Assembly (NCBI RefSeq): GCF_001937065.1
Contig: NZ_MOWR01000010.1
Coordinates: 1-48,899 of the forward strand
Length of the DNA stretch: 48,899 nt
From: Streptococcus sp. 'caviae'
GTDB taxonomy: Bacteria > Bacillota > Bacilli > Lactobacillales > Streptococcaceae
Reading direction: 5' to 3'
The position numbers and the translations under genes are program-made. Position 1 is the stretch's first letter. Every line of letters begins with the position of its first letter. The notes under the pieces are model-generated. The model was not told where the DNA came from. It did not search any database and saw only the letters and a program-made list of their open reading frames with translations. Of the stretch, positions 28,636-37,329 are shown piece by piece.

Positions 28636-29784
28636 ATGTTAGAAGAAATACCAGTAAGTATTTATCGCGGCGGTACCAGTAAAGGTGTCTTCATTGATGA
28701 AAAAGTCCTGCCGGCCGATAAAGATGCCAGAGATAAGATTCTCCTGAAATTAATGGGAAGTCCGGACATCAGACAGATTAATGGTTTAGGCGGAGCGGTA
28801 TCGACAACCAGCAAAGCAGCGATTATTTCTAAAGAAGAAAAAGAAGATTGGGATGTTAACTACACCTTTGCCCAAGTAGCTGTTGATAAACCTGTGGTTT
28901 CTTATTCAGGCAATTGCGGCAATATTTCTTCTGCTGTAGGAATTTATGCCATTGAAAATCAGCTGGTGAAAACAAGCTCGCCAACAACCATGGTTCGTGT
29001 TTACAATACCAACACCAAAAAGGTCATCAACGAGTATATTCCTACACCTGATGGAAAACTAACTTATGAAGGAGACTTTGCCATTTCCGGTGTTCCCGGT
29101 AAAGGAATCAAGATCGAACTGCAGTTTGTTGAGCCTTCCGGCGCCTTCAGCGGCAAGCTGCTGCCAACCGGCAATACAAAAGATACCCTCGTTTTGAGCA
29201 ACGGTCAAGAACTGACTGTTTCGCTTGTCGATGCAGCTAACCCCTTGGTTTATGTTCGGGCAGAAGACTTAGGATTGGAAGGGACAGAGAGCCCTGAGAT
29301 GATTGACAGTGATCCTGAACTATTGGCTCGGCTGGAAGAAATCAGAGGGAGAGCAGCGCAGCTGATGGGACTTATTGATAAGCTGGAAGACAGCGCAGTT
29401 ATCACTCCTGGGGTACCGAAACTGACGATTGTCTCGGCTCCTCAAACCTATGTCACTACAGAAAATGAAAAAATAGAGGCTGCTGATTTTGATCTTGCTG
29501 TCAGAATGATGAGCATGCAGAAAGCTCATAAATCTATTGCGCTGACGGGAGCTTTGTGCACCGGCGCAGCCAGCAAAATTCAAGGAACGATTCCTTATGA
29601 ATTAGTCAGCGATAAGAATTTAGGCAATCAATTAGAAATTGCCCACAGCAGCGGTAAAATTTCAGTTTCGATTGATTATGAAACTACCAATGATAAAACT
29701 CTGATAAAATCTGTTTCAAGTTATCGAACAGCTAGAAAAATTATGGTAGGAACAGCATTTATTGAGGAGGATAGACCATGTTAG
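28636..29784 (+). CDS. PrpF-family cis/trans isomerase (aconitate-type)
   Basis: A 382-residue PrpF-family protein with the diaminopimelate-epimerase-like fold. PrpF isomerises 2-methylaconitate or aconitate. The N-terminal IYRGGTSKGVF block is the family hallmark. K60 (STTSKAAI) and C94 (SGNCGNISSAV) have the same 34-residue separation as the catalytic Lys73/Cys107 pair I remember for PrpF. The ATG at 28636 is chosen because GGAAAG precedes it; GTG at 28627 lies in that site. It overlaps the transporter start by seven bases. Likely works with the MmgE/PrpD enzyme on an aconitate-like acid. Confidence 0.85.
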   Translation: MLEEIPVSIYRGGTSKGVFIDEKVLPADKDARDKILLKLMGSPDIRQINGLGGAVSTTSKAAIISKEEKEDWDVNYTFAQVAVDKPVVSYSGNCGNISSAVGIYAIENQLVKTSSPTTMVRVYNTNTKKVINEYIPTPDGKLTYEGDFAISGVPGKGIKIELQFVEPSGAFSGKLLPTGNTKDTLVLSNGQELTVSLVDAANPLVYVRAEDLGLEGTESPEMIDSDPELLARLEEIRGRAAQLMGLIDKLEDSAVITPGVPKLTIVSAPQTYVTTENEKIEAADFDLAVRMMSMQKAHKSIALTGALCTGAASKIQGTIPYELVSDKNLGNQLEIAHSSGKISVSIDYETTNDKTLIKSVSSYRTARKIMVGTAFIEEDRPC

Positions 29785-31136
29785 CACTGCTTGGATATTC
29801 AATGATTATTATCTTTATGGTATTGCTCCTGACAAAGAAAATTAGTCCCTTTGTCGGTTTGATACTGGTTCCAGCTATTTTTGGAATCATTGCAGCTCTT
29901 TTTAAGGGAGCATCCATATTGAAAGCTTTTGAGTGGATTTACGAAGGGCTCTACTATGCCGTTGCAGGCTCCGGTAAGATTACTACCGGGGTAGCGCCAA
30001 CCATCACTCTCTTGCTCTTTGCCATTTTGTATTTCTCTATAATGCTGGACGTAGGTCTGTTTGATCCGTTGGCAGTTATGATGATTAAATGGGCAAAGGG
30101 TGACCCTATGAAAATTACCATTGCCTCAGCTGTTATCACCCTAGCCGTTTCTTTAGACGGTGACGGAACAACAACCGTTCTGATTGTAACGGCTGCCATG
30201 CTGATGCTGTTTAAGAAAATGAAAATGAAGCAGATTTATCTGGCCGCTATCATTGGTTTTGGTAATTCTGTTATGAACTTGGTTCCTTGGAGCGGCCCTA
30301 TGGCGCGGGCAATGCCTGTGTTAAATATCGGCCCTAAAGAATTTTTGCTGCCCGTTTTACCAGGGATGTTTGTCGCTGCGCTTTTAGGTCTTTTTCAAGC
30401 TTACACGTATGGGAAAAGGGAAAGAAAAAGACTGGGTTATGTTCCCGGTAAGGGAATCCTGACAGAAAGCGAAACGACAGGTATTATTAATGATGTAACT
30501 CTGACCAATGTTGAATATAAAAGACCTAAGTTAATCTATTTTAATCTCTTCTTGACCCTTGCGATTATGGTCTTGCTGATTATGGATTTGATTAATGGCG
30601 GTATCTTATTCTTGCTGGGGACAGCCATTGCTTTAATTGTTAACTATCAGGATTTATCTCTCCAAAACTCTCGCTTGTTAGCCAATGGTGCAGAAGCTTT
30701 GGGTCCTGTTTCCCTAGTCTTTGGTGCCGGAGTTATTATGGGGGTTCTCAATGGAAGCGGTATGAGTAACGCTATTGCTCATCAGTTGGTATCGATGATT
30801 CCAGAAAATCTCGGAGGTTATATTCCGCTGATTTTGGCTCTGATTTCTTTGCCAGGTCTCTTCTTCCTACCAAATGACGCCTTCTATTTTGGCCTTCTGC
30901 CGGTTATTGCTCCTATAGCTTATTCTTACGGAGCAACACCTGTTGAAGTCGGAGTAGCTTCGCTTATGGGACAGGCTGTCAGATTTGCCAGTCCTTTGGT
31001 AGCCTTCCTTTACGTATTGGTTGATAGAACCGAGGTCAGCTTTATCGACTATCAAAAAGAATACCTGAAGTGGGGCTTGATGAGTTTTGTCTTGCAGACA
31101 CTAACTGCCGTCTTGACCGGAGCTATTCCGATTTAA
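29778..31136 (+). CDS. CitMHS-family tricarboxylate transporter
   Basis: A 452-residue polytopic membrane protein with about eleven to twelve helices. Diagnostic CitMHS segments are SLDGDGTTTVLIV, GNSVMNLVPWSGPMARAMPVL and FFLPNDAFYFGLLPVIAPI. The family imports citrate as a metal complex with protons. A basic cytoplasmic loop (about 207-260) precedes the C-terminal half. ATG at 29778 after GAGGAGG, overlapping the prpF-like gene. It presumably supplies substrate to the two upstream enzymes; the true substrate could be citrate, aconitate or another tricarboxylate. No terminator follows; it converges with the lysR gene. Confidence 0.87.
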   Translation: MLALLGYSMIIIFMVLLLTKKISPFVGLILVPAIFGIIAALFKGASILKAFEWIYEGLYYAVAGSGKITTGVAPTITLLLFAILYFSIMLDVGLFDPLAVMMIKWAKGDPMKITIASAVITLAVSLDGDGTTTVLIVTAAMLMLFKKMKMKQIYLAAIIGFGNSVMNLVPWSGPMARAMPVLNIGPKEFLLPVLPGMFVAALLGLFQAYTYGKRERKRLGYVPGKGILTESETTGIINDVTLTNVEYKRPKLIYFNLFLTLAIMVLLIMDLINGGILFLLGTAIALIVNYQDLSLQNSRLLANGAEALGPVSLVFGAGVIMGVLNGSGMSNAIAHQLVSMIPENLGGYIPLILALISLPGLFFLPNDAFYFGLLPVIAPIAYSYGATPVEVGVASLMGQAVRFASPLVAFLYVLVDRTEVSFIDYQKEYLKWGLMSFVLQTLTAVLTGAIPI

Positions 31137-32038
31137 ATTGATTTTTTACAAATATCAATAAAGGATTTGGCAAAGAAAGGCAGACTGCGATTTTTTCGAT
31201 AAGCAACGATTAAATCAACGTAAACCTTATCTTTCAAAGAGAAGAAGCGAATCTTATTGCCGATGCTGAGATGCTTGGTGTGGGAAGCGTTGATAAAACA
31301 GACGCCGAAATTATTGGCGACTAGATTAAGAGCTGTTTCGATGTTTCTGGTTGCCAGTACTCGCTGAGGCTGAAAATGATTCTTGACAAAAATATCATCT
31401 GCCACCTGTCTTGAAAATTGATCGGGCTGGTGTAGGATAAACAGCTCATCCGCCAGCAGATGTAAATCCAAAGAAGGATAGGATTCCTTATCGTTATACT
31501 TGCCAAATTTACTCAAGGGGTGCTCAACAGGAAGGGCCAATAAAATCTCTTCAGATTTTATTTTCTCGGTTTCCTGCTGACGCCCCTCTTTTGTGCGGTT
31601 CATCAGGGCGAGGTCAACATCGCCGTTCTCGATCAAACGGGAAAAGGTTTTGGATGAGGATTCGTTTAGCTCAACCTCAACATTTGGAAACTGTTCGTGG
31701 AATTTTGGCAGTAAGACAGGAACTAAGTAAGAGCTTCTCAGCAGAGGGATAGCCAGTCTTAGGCGGCCGAATTTATTGTCAAGGACATTTTGCATGGTGT
31801 CATTGAAATTTTCTTGGATATGCAGAATTTGCAGTCCGTATTTTAAAAACTCCTCACCCAAATAAGTCAGCTCTAATTTTTTACCGTGCTGCACAAAAAC
31901 TTCAAATCCCAGCCGCTGCTGCATATTTTTAATATAAGTACTCAGTGAAGGCTGGGTGATGTAGAGTGCCTGAGCGGCCTTGGTGATGCTGCCTTTATCA
32001 ACAATTGCCTTGACGTATTCAATATCTCTGATTTCCAT
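31133..32038 (-). CDS. LysR-family transcriptional regulator
   Basis: A 301-residue LysR-type regulator: winged HTH at residues 1-60 (IEYVKAIVDKGSITKAAQ, YITQPSLSTYIKN) followed by a periplasmic-binding-like effector domain. The ATG at 32038 is preceded by GGGAGG. A TGTTATAAT extended -10 lies at about 32076-32084 on the minus strand. It converges on the citMHS gene, and the stops overlap in the shared TTTAAA (31132-31137). Proximity makes it the likely regulator of the mmgE-prpF-citMHS operon, perhaps through the inverted repeat at 27136-27148, with the imported acid as inducer. Confidence 0.9.
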   Translation of the reverse strand: MEIRDIEYVKAIVDKGSITKAAQALYITQPSLSTYIKNMQQRLGFEVFVQHGKKLELTYLGEEFLKYGLQILHIQENFNDTMQNVLDNKFGRLRLAIPLLRSSYLVPVLLPKFHEQFPNVEVELNESSSKTFSRLIENGDVDLALMNRTKEGRQQETEKIKSEEILLALPVEHPLSKFGKYNDKESYPSLDLHLLADELFILHQPDQFSRQVADDIFVKNHFQPQRVLATRNIETALNLVANNFGVCFINASHTKHLSIGNKIRFFSLKDKVYVDLIVAYRKNRSLPFFAKSFIDICKKSI

Positions 32039-32130
32039 GAACAGCCTCCCGAGTACTTTATTTGACTTTGCCTTTATTATAACACATGATAGCTGCCTTT
32101 TCCGCAGTTATCAAAGGAATGCCGACTGTA

Positions 32131-32159
32131 TTGAAAAGGCTTTCAAAAAATGATAAAAT
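32131..32159 (+). promoter_or_regulatory. Promoter of the lipoprotein gene
   Basis: TTGAAA at 32131-32136, spacer 17, TAAAAT at 32154-32159. Confidence 0.75.
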
Positions 32160-32199
32160 GAAGACTATAGAGGTAGCTCCTCTTTGGAAGGGAGAAATG

Positions 32200-32997
32200 A
32201 TGAAGAAAAAGTATGCTATTTTATTAACCGTCTTGGCAGCCTTGCTGTTAGTGACGGGCTGTGTTCCTCAGCGTGTAATGAATTCAGGCCAAAAGCAGCA
32301 GACATCTCGGAAGACCAGCAAGAAGATATCTATTGAAGACTTCTTGGATAAGGTTGAAGAAGCTAATGACGAGATTGAAACAGTGCATTTTGATATGAAT
32401 ACGAATGTTAACTCAAATGGGCGTAAAATCCAGCACATGGTGGCCGATTTAGGATATGACAGTTCCGGTGACATTATCGAAAAGGCCAATGTTGTTATTG
32501 ATGAGACACTCAATGGAGCTAATCAGTATCAAGAGATTGTCGGAGATCAAAATACTGCTCGAGTGCGTACCTCAAAAGACGGCAGCTGGAAGACAGCTAA
32601 TCCTAAAGGCAGATACACTGTTCGTCCCAGTTACTTCAATTTCTTAAAAGTGCTCTATTCTATGGAGGATGATCTGGTTCTCAAACAGCGCGGCAGCGAA
32701 TATAAGCTGACCCTACGCAGCCAAAATGTAGACCTCGTCTCTTTGTTTAGGGAAGAGCTGAGTCTTTATATTAGAGGAATCAGTCAGTCTGAATTGAAAA
32801 AAGACTTTGAGGTGACCTTCGATAAGAAAACGTTCTACCTGAAAAACTTCAACTTGCAGCTGTCTTATAACGGCCAAAGGGGTCAGCTTGATATAGAAGC
32901 GGACGGAACATTTTCAAAATGGAATAAGGTAAAAGACTCACAATTTTCAGTCAGTGATTCAACTTCTGATGATTCTGACGACTCTGATTCTATTTAA
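32200..32997 (+). CDS. Putative lipoprotein of unknown function (LolA-like/DUF6612-like)
   Basis: A 265-residue predicted lipoprotein. The signal peptide MKKKYAILLTVLAALLL ends in the lipobox LVTGC, with the lipidated cysteine at residue 21. The mature part is rich in beta-strands (NGRKIQHMVADLGYD, YKLTLRSQNVDLV), resembling LolA/LppX-fold lipoproteins; this is a fold guess only. The last 15 residues are an acidic Ser/Asp tail (SDDSDDSDS). The ATG at 32200 gives a better distance to AAGGGAG (32188-32194) than the ATG at 32197. Own promoter and terminator, so monocistronic. Confidence 0.72.
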   Translation: MKKKYAILLTVLAALLLVTGCVPQRVMNSGQKQQTSRKTSKKISIEDFLDKVEEANDEIETVHFDMNTNVNSNGRKIQHMVADLGYDSSGDIIEKANVVIDETLNGANQYQEIVGDQNTARVRTSKDGSWKTANPKGRYTVRPSYFNFLKVLYSMEDDLVLKQRGSEYKLTLRSQNVDLVSLFREELSLYIRGISQSELKKDFEVTFDKKTFYLKNFNLQLSYNGQRGQLDIEADGTFSKWNKVKDSQFSVSDSTSDDSDDSDSI

Positions 32998-33016
32998 ACA
33001 GCTTGTTGTCCATCAT

Positions 33017-33062
33017 AAAAAGCAGACAGAAGGTTTTAAGACCTCTTTGTCTGCTTTTTTCA
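33017..33062. terminator. Bidirectional terminator between the lipoprotein gene and dacA
   Basis: Perfect 12-bp stem AAAAAGCAGACA (33017-33028) / TGTCTGCTTTTT (33048-33059) with an inner AGGT/ACCT helix. T residues follow on both strands. Confidence 0.92.
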
Positions 33063-33099
33063 GTTAATATCGTATTTACAGCAAAATCCTTTGCTTCTG

Positions 33100-34341
33100 C
33101 TAGAGTTTTTCGTTGACATATCGAACAAAGTGATTCCACCAAACTTTAAGGAAGAAGCTGCGCTTCACTTCAGTTTTAGCAACCAATTTGACGGTTGGCG
33201 GAGAATCGAGATAACCTTGCCCGACAGGATCGCTGTCCTTGAAACGGGCCTTTCCGACAGCCTGCCCTTTTTTAACAGCCGCAGTGTAGCCTTCTTTTTT
33301 CGAATTAATAGTCACAGCCTTCTTTGTGCTGCTGGTTTTAGTCCGGATGACGACAAGGTCTTTTTGGGCGACAGCAGGGACGCTGCTTTTTTTGCCGTCA
33401 ATGACTTTTGCGGTACTGTTTTTGTAGGCCTGGCCTTTTCGAATCAGTGTTGTCCGTTCATAAGTATTGCTGACATAATTGAGCAAATCATTGGTTGCTT
33501 TGAAGCGGGCGGAATCATCGGTATCAGAGTTATTGGCATTTAAAACAACAGAAATGATGCGCATGCCGTTTTCTTTGGCGGTAGCAACAAAAGAAGCTCC
33601 TGCAAACTCTGTTGTTCCTGTTTTAAGACCGTCAACTCCTTCGCGTGCGTAAGGCATGTTAGGCAGCATGTAGTTGTAAGTGTCCATCTTGGTTCCGGCA
33701 AAGTCTTCGCTCGTTTTTTTGCTGATTTTTAGAATCTGAGGAAACTCTTTAATCAGGTGCCGTGCAATAATAGCGACATCTTTGGCGCTCATCATGTTTT
33801 CCTCATCGGGCTCAGATCCGGGATAGATGTGTTCACCCAAAAGTTTGTTGTTGAGTCCGGAAGCATTGACCAGCTTGGCATCTGTAATTCCCCAATCTTG
33901 CAGCTGCTTTTTCATCATATCAACAAATCTGGGTTCCGTTCCGCCGATTTTTTCAGCTAAGGCAATGGCTGCGCTGTTGGCACTGGCAATCATAGAAGCA
34001 TCCACTAACTGTTTAACGGTATATTCTCTGGCTTCCATAGGGACATTGCTGGCGCTGTAATCGGTTGTCAGTCCGTAGGGATAATTAGAAATTTTCACCT
34101 TGGTATCCCAGGTCAGTTCTCCGGTCTTGATTTCCTTATAAACAAGATAGACCGTTAAAATCTTGGTAATGGAGGCAATGCCCGCAGGGCTTGCGGCATC
34201 TTTTTCATAAAGAATTTTACCGGTATCGGCTTCAACAGCGATGGCATGTTTAGCAGCTGCATCAAAGTGCTCTTCAGCCTTAGCTTGAACGCTAAAAAGA
34301 GCAAGGCAGAGCAGTACTAGGCATAAAATCTTTTTCATCAT
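33100..34341 (-). CDS. dacA: D-alanyl-D-alanine carboxypeptidase (PBP5/DacA family)
   Basis: Low-molecular-weight penicillin-binding protein that trims the terminal D-Ala from peptidoglycan stem peptides. The 413-residue protein has a signal peptide (1-22) and all three active-site motifs: SITK (S57-K60), SAN (120-122) and KTG (240-242). A C-terminal beta domain follows, with an amphipathic, aromatic/basic end (FFLKVWWNHFVRYV) that anchors it to the membrane. ATG at 34341 (or 34338). The TATAAT at 34354-34349 lies only eight bases upstream, so the mRNA may be nearly leaderless, and no clear ribosome site is visible. Confidence 0.94.
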   Translation of the reverse strand: MMKKILCLVLLCLALFSVQAKAEEHFDAAAKHAIAVEADTGKILYEKDAASPAGIASITKILTVYLVYKEIKTGELTWDTKVKISNYPYGLTTDYSASNVPMEAREYTVKQLVDASMIASANSAAIALAEKIGGTEPRFVDMMKKQLQDWGITDAKLVNASGLNNKLLGEHIYPGSEPDEENMMSAKDVAIIARHLIKEFPQILKISKKTSEDFAGTKMDTYNYMLPNMPYAREGVDGLKTGTTEFAGASFVATAKENGMRIISVVLNANNSDTDDSARFKATNDLLNYVSNTYERTTLIRKGQAYKNSTAKVIDGKKSSVPAVAQKDLVVIRTKTSSTKKAVTINSKKEGYTAAVKKGQAVGKARFKDSDPVGQGYLDSPPTVKLVAKTEVKRSFFLKVWWNHFVRYVNEKL

Positions 34342-34348
34342 AAGTTTA

Positions 34349-34357
34349 ATTATAGCA
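34349..34357 (-). promoter_or_regulatory. dacA -10 element
   Basis: TGCTATAAT on the minus strand (TATAAT 34354-34349), an extended -10 with no good -35. The predicted transcript start falls at or within a base or two of the dacA ATG. Confidence 0.55.
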
Positions 34358-34518
34358 TATTTTGATAGAGAAAAAACGCTCCTTTAAAACTTATCAAGTT
34401 TTGATACGAAGCTGTCAGCAGCAGAGGAAATAAGCAGCTGCTTGTTGAGACTTTTGAGAGAAATATGTAAAAAAATAATTTAAAAAAACGGGCAAAAATG
34501 ACGGTCAAAGCCTCTTGA

Positions 34519-34532
34519 TTAAAGCGCTTTCC
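34519..34532. promoter_or_regulatory. Candidate cre site upstream of oppA
   Basis: TTAAAGCGCTTTCC contains the palindrome AAAGCGCTTT and differs from the cre consensus at two positions. It lies about 40 bp upstream of the oppA -35. The remainder of 34355-34569 is AT-rich with no gene. Confidence 0.4.
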
Positions 34533-34569
34533 GGGCTTTTTTGAGGAGATTGGGAAGAGTTTTGAAAGC

Positions 34570-34598
34570 TTGCTAAAAAGATTAAAATAAGATAAAAT
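34570..34598 (+). promoter_or_regulatory. oppA operon promoter
   Basis: TTGCTA at 34570-34575, spacer 17, TAAAAT at 34593-34598. The leader of about 50 bases ends with AAAAGGAGA before the ATG at 34654. Confidence 0.75.
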
Positions 34599-34653
34599 AT
34601 TTGTGACATTAGTTTTAAAATTCAAGTTATTGAAGGATAAAAAGGAGACTATT

Positions 34654-36303
34654 ATGTTAGAAAAAAAGAAAAGTACATGGAAGCATGTCGGCCTGGGAGC
34701 GGTCGCTTTAGCTTCAGTTGCTGCCTTGGCAGCCTGCGGGAATGGCAGCAAACAGTCATCCAAAGATGAAATCAATTGGTATTTCCGTACAGAGATTAAC
34801 TCCTTAGACATTTCTAAGAGTACAGATACCTACTCCGGAACAGTTCTTGGGAATTCAGGAAGCAACCTGCTTCGTGTCAATGCTAAAGGGGAAACTGTTC
34901 CTGATTTGGCTAAAAAAGTTGAAGTGTCAAAAGACGGTCTGACTTATACGGCGACGCTTCGCAAAGGCATCAAGTGGTCGGACGGCAGCGCGATTACGGC
35001 TAAGGATTTTGTCTACTCATGGCAGCGTATTGTTAACCCTAAGACAGCTTCTGAATACTCAAATCTGGCACTCGATTCCCACGTTAAAAATGCTAAGGCT
35101 ATTAACAGCGGAGAAATAAAAGACCTCAATGCCTTGGGTGTAAAAGCTGAGGGAAATAAAGTTATCTTTACTTTGGAAACACCAACTCCGCAAATGGAAT
35201 ATCTCCTTGCCTTCACGAGCTTTATGCCGCAAAAAGAAGCATTTGTCAATAAGGTCGGTAAGAAATACGGAACCAATTCTGACAGTCAGCTCTATTCAGG
35301 ACCGTACATTACAACCGGCTGGAATGGAACTAATGGCAGCTATAAGCTCAAAAAGAATAAATACTACTGGAATGCTGACAAAGTTAAAACAAAGGTTATC
35401 AACATCCAGACTGTTAAAAAACCAGAAACTGCCGTTCAAATGTACAAGCGCGGGGAATTGGATATGGCAGAAATTTCCAATACACCAGCCCTTTACAAAG
35501 CTAATAAAAACAACAAAGATGTTGTCAATATTTATGAAGCTGTAACAACTTACTTTGAATACAATCAAACAGGCACCAATAAAGCTCTGTCAAACAAGAA
35601 AATCCGTCAGGCTCTTAATTACGCAACTAACCGTAAGGCTTATGTTGATACAGTTGTTCCGACAGGTTCCCGTGCAGCAACCGGTATAGCTCCTTATAAA
35701 CTGGCCAAAGTTGATGGCAAAGATTTATCAAAAGAAGTAGCACCTGGGTATACCTATGATGTAGACAAGGCAAAAGAACTTTTCAAAGAAGGTTTGCAGG
35801 AAATCGGCCAAACATCAGTGAAATTTACCATCACATCTGATGCTGATTCACCAACTGCCAAAGCTGGTATTGACTATATTAAAGGTGCTTGGGAAAAGGC
35901 CCTGCCAGGCTTAACCATTGAAGAAAAGCTTGTTCCTTTCAAACAGCGTCTGCAAGATTCAAAAACACAAAACTTTGATATTGTGATGACGCTTTGGGGC
36001 GGTGACTATCCAGAAGGTTCAACTTTCTACAGCCTTTTCACCAGCGAGTCTTCCCAAAATAACGGCAGGTTCTCAAACCCTGCTTATGACCAAGCTTATG
36101 AAAAAGCTGTGACAACGGATGCCTTAGAACCTGCTAAAGCAGCTGAAGACTACAAAGCAGCTGAGAAAGCTTTATTTGACGAAGCCAATATTAATCCAAT
36201 TTACTTCCGCAGTATGAAGGGCTTGCAAAATCCTAGCATTAAAGGCTTAATCCGCAGCTCTACAGGACTAAACGTAGACTTTACTTATGCTTATAAGAAA
36301 TAA
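34654..36303 (+). CDS. oppA: Oligopeptide-binding lipoprotein OppA
   Basis: Extracellular substrate-binding lipoprotein of the oligopeptide permease, which supplies peptides as nutrients and can import signalling peptides in streptococci. From the ATG at 34654 (AAAAGGAG upstream) it has 549 residues, with a signal peptide ending in the lipobox LAAC (C28). The SBP_bac_5 domain shows RKGIKWSDGSAITAKDFVYS and YSGPYITTGW-type segments. Longer in-frame starts lie upstream of the ribosome site. First gene of oppABCDF; a stem-loop follows it and may set its higher expression. Confidence 0.95.
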   Translation: MLEKKKSTWKHVGLGAVALASVAALAACGNGSKQSSKDEINWYFRTEINSLDISKSTDTYSGTVLGNSGSNLLRVNAKGETVPDLAKKVEVSKDGLTYTATLRKGIKWSDGSAITAKDFVYSWQRIVNPKTASEYSNLALDSHVKNAKAINSGEIKDLNALGVKAEGNKVIFTLETPTPQMEYLLAFTSFMPQKEAFVNKVGKKYGTNSDSQLYSGPYITTGWNGTNGSYKLKKNKYYWNADKVKTKVINIQTVKKPETAVQMYKRGELDMAEISNTPALYKANKNNKDVVNIYEAVTTYFEYNQTGTNKALSNKKIRQALNYATNRKAYVDTVVPTGSRAATGIAPYKLAKVDGKDLSKEVAPGYTYDVDKAKELFKEGLQEIGQTSVKFTITSDADSPTAKAGIDYIKGAWEKALPGLTIEEKLVPFKQRLQDSKTQNFDIVMTLWGGDYPEGSTFYSLFTSESSQNNGRFSNPAYDQAYEKAVTTDALEPAKAAEDYKAAEKALFDEANINPIYFRSMKGLQNPSIKGLIRSSTGLNVDFTYAYKK

Positions 36304-36355
36304 GGCTTAAGATAAGGACAATTTCACACATGGCAAGGATTGGCTTAGGCCAGTT

Positions 36356-36392
36356 CTTGTTTTTATTGGGAAAAGGCCCAATAAAAACTAAG
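36356..36392 (+). other. Intercistronic stem-loop between oppA and oppB
   Basis: TTTTTATTGGG (36360-36370) pairs with CCCAATAAAAA (36377-36387), and the stem extends through CTT/AAG with a bulged A. No T run follows, so it is more likely an mRNA-stabilising or processing element than a terminator. A smaller ATTGGC/GCCAGT hairpin precedes it. Confidence 0.65.
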
Positions 36393-36404
36393 AAAAGGAA
36401 CATT

Positions 36405-37319
36405 ATGCTTAAATATATTCTTAAACGTATAGGAATTCTTTTGCTGACCTTATTTATAGTTGTCACCATTACTTTCTTTCTCATGAAGGCGATGAAAGGA
36501 ACTCCTTTTAATAATCCTAAATTAACTCCGGAAGCAATCGCTGTTTTGAATGCGCAGTATGGACTGGATAAGCCTGAGTGGCAACAGTATTTGATTTATT
36601 TGAAAAATGTTTTTACCGGCGACTTAGGAACGAGTTTTCAGTATGTTAATCAGCCGGTCACAACCCTGATTGTGCAGCGATTGGGCATTTCGGCTCAGCT
36701 GGGCATACAGGCCTTGATTTTAGGTGTCGGTATGGGCTTGATTGTTGGAGCTGTTTCCGCACGGCACCAAAATGATAGAGTTGATGGTCTTTTAAGCGTG
36801 ATTTCAACGCTCGGATACTCTGTTCCGTCTTTCATTTTGGCAGTTTTCCTGCTGAATATACTGGGCTATCGGCTGCAGTTTCTGCCGGTTTCAGGCTGGG
36901 GCAGTTTTTCGCAAACCATCCTTCCGACATTAGCTCTGTCCTTTAATCCTTTTGCTGTGACCACGCGTTTTGTCAGAAGCGAGATGATTGAGGCTCTGAA
37001 TTCTGATTATATCCAGCTGGCGAGGGCTAAGGGACTGACAGACCGGCAGGTAGCTAACCGCCATGCCTACCGTAACTCCATGATTCCTGTCCTAACTTTG
37101 GTGGGTCCCATGGCAGCTAATTTGTTAACAGGTTCTGTCTTGATTGAGAGGATATTTTCGATTCCGGGGATTGGTGAGCAGTTTGTTAATTCCATTCCGT
37201 CCAATGACTATCCTGTTATTATGGGAACAACCATTGTCTATGCGGTGATGCTGATGAGCATGATTTTGCTGACAGATATCGTTACCAGCATTGTTGATCC
37301 GCGCGTCCGTTTGCAGTAA
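36405..37319 (+). CDS. oppB: Oligopeptide permease subunit OppB
   Basis: First inner-membrane permease of the Opp complex: 304 residues with about six helices. The DppB/OppB-type N-terminus (MLKYILKRIGILLLTLF) and the cytoplasmic EAA-type loop (YIQLARAKGLTDRQVANRHA) contact the ATPases. ATG at 36405 follows AAAAGGAAC; an upstream in-frame ATG at 36330 lies before the intercistronic hairpin and has no ribosome site. Confidence 0.95.
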   Translation: MLKYILKRIGILLLTLFIVVTITFFLMKAMKGTPFNNPKLTPEAIAVLNAQYGLDKPEWQQYLIYLKNVFTGDLGTSFQYVNQPVTTLIVQRLGISAQLGIQALILGVGMGLIVGAVSARHQNDRVDGLLSVISTLGYSVPSFILAVFLLNILGYRLQFLPVSGWGSFSQTILPTLALSFNPFAVTTRFVRSEMIEALNSDYIQLARAKGLTDRQVANRHAYRNSMIPVLTLVGPMAANLLTGSVLIERIFSIPGIGEQFVNSIPSNDYPVIMGTTIVYAVMLMSMILLTDIVTSIVDPRVRLQ

Positions 37320-37329
37320 GGAGACTAAC

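Noticed and set aside
33091..33543. 150-codon plus-strand frame opposite dacA
   Set aside because: Shadow of the dacA coding sequence; no ribosome site or family features.
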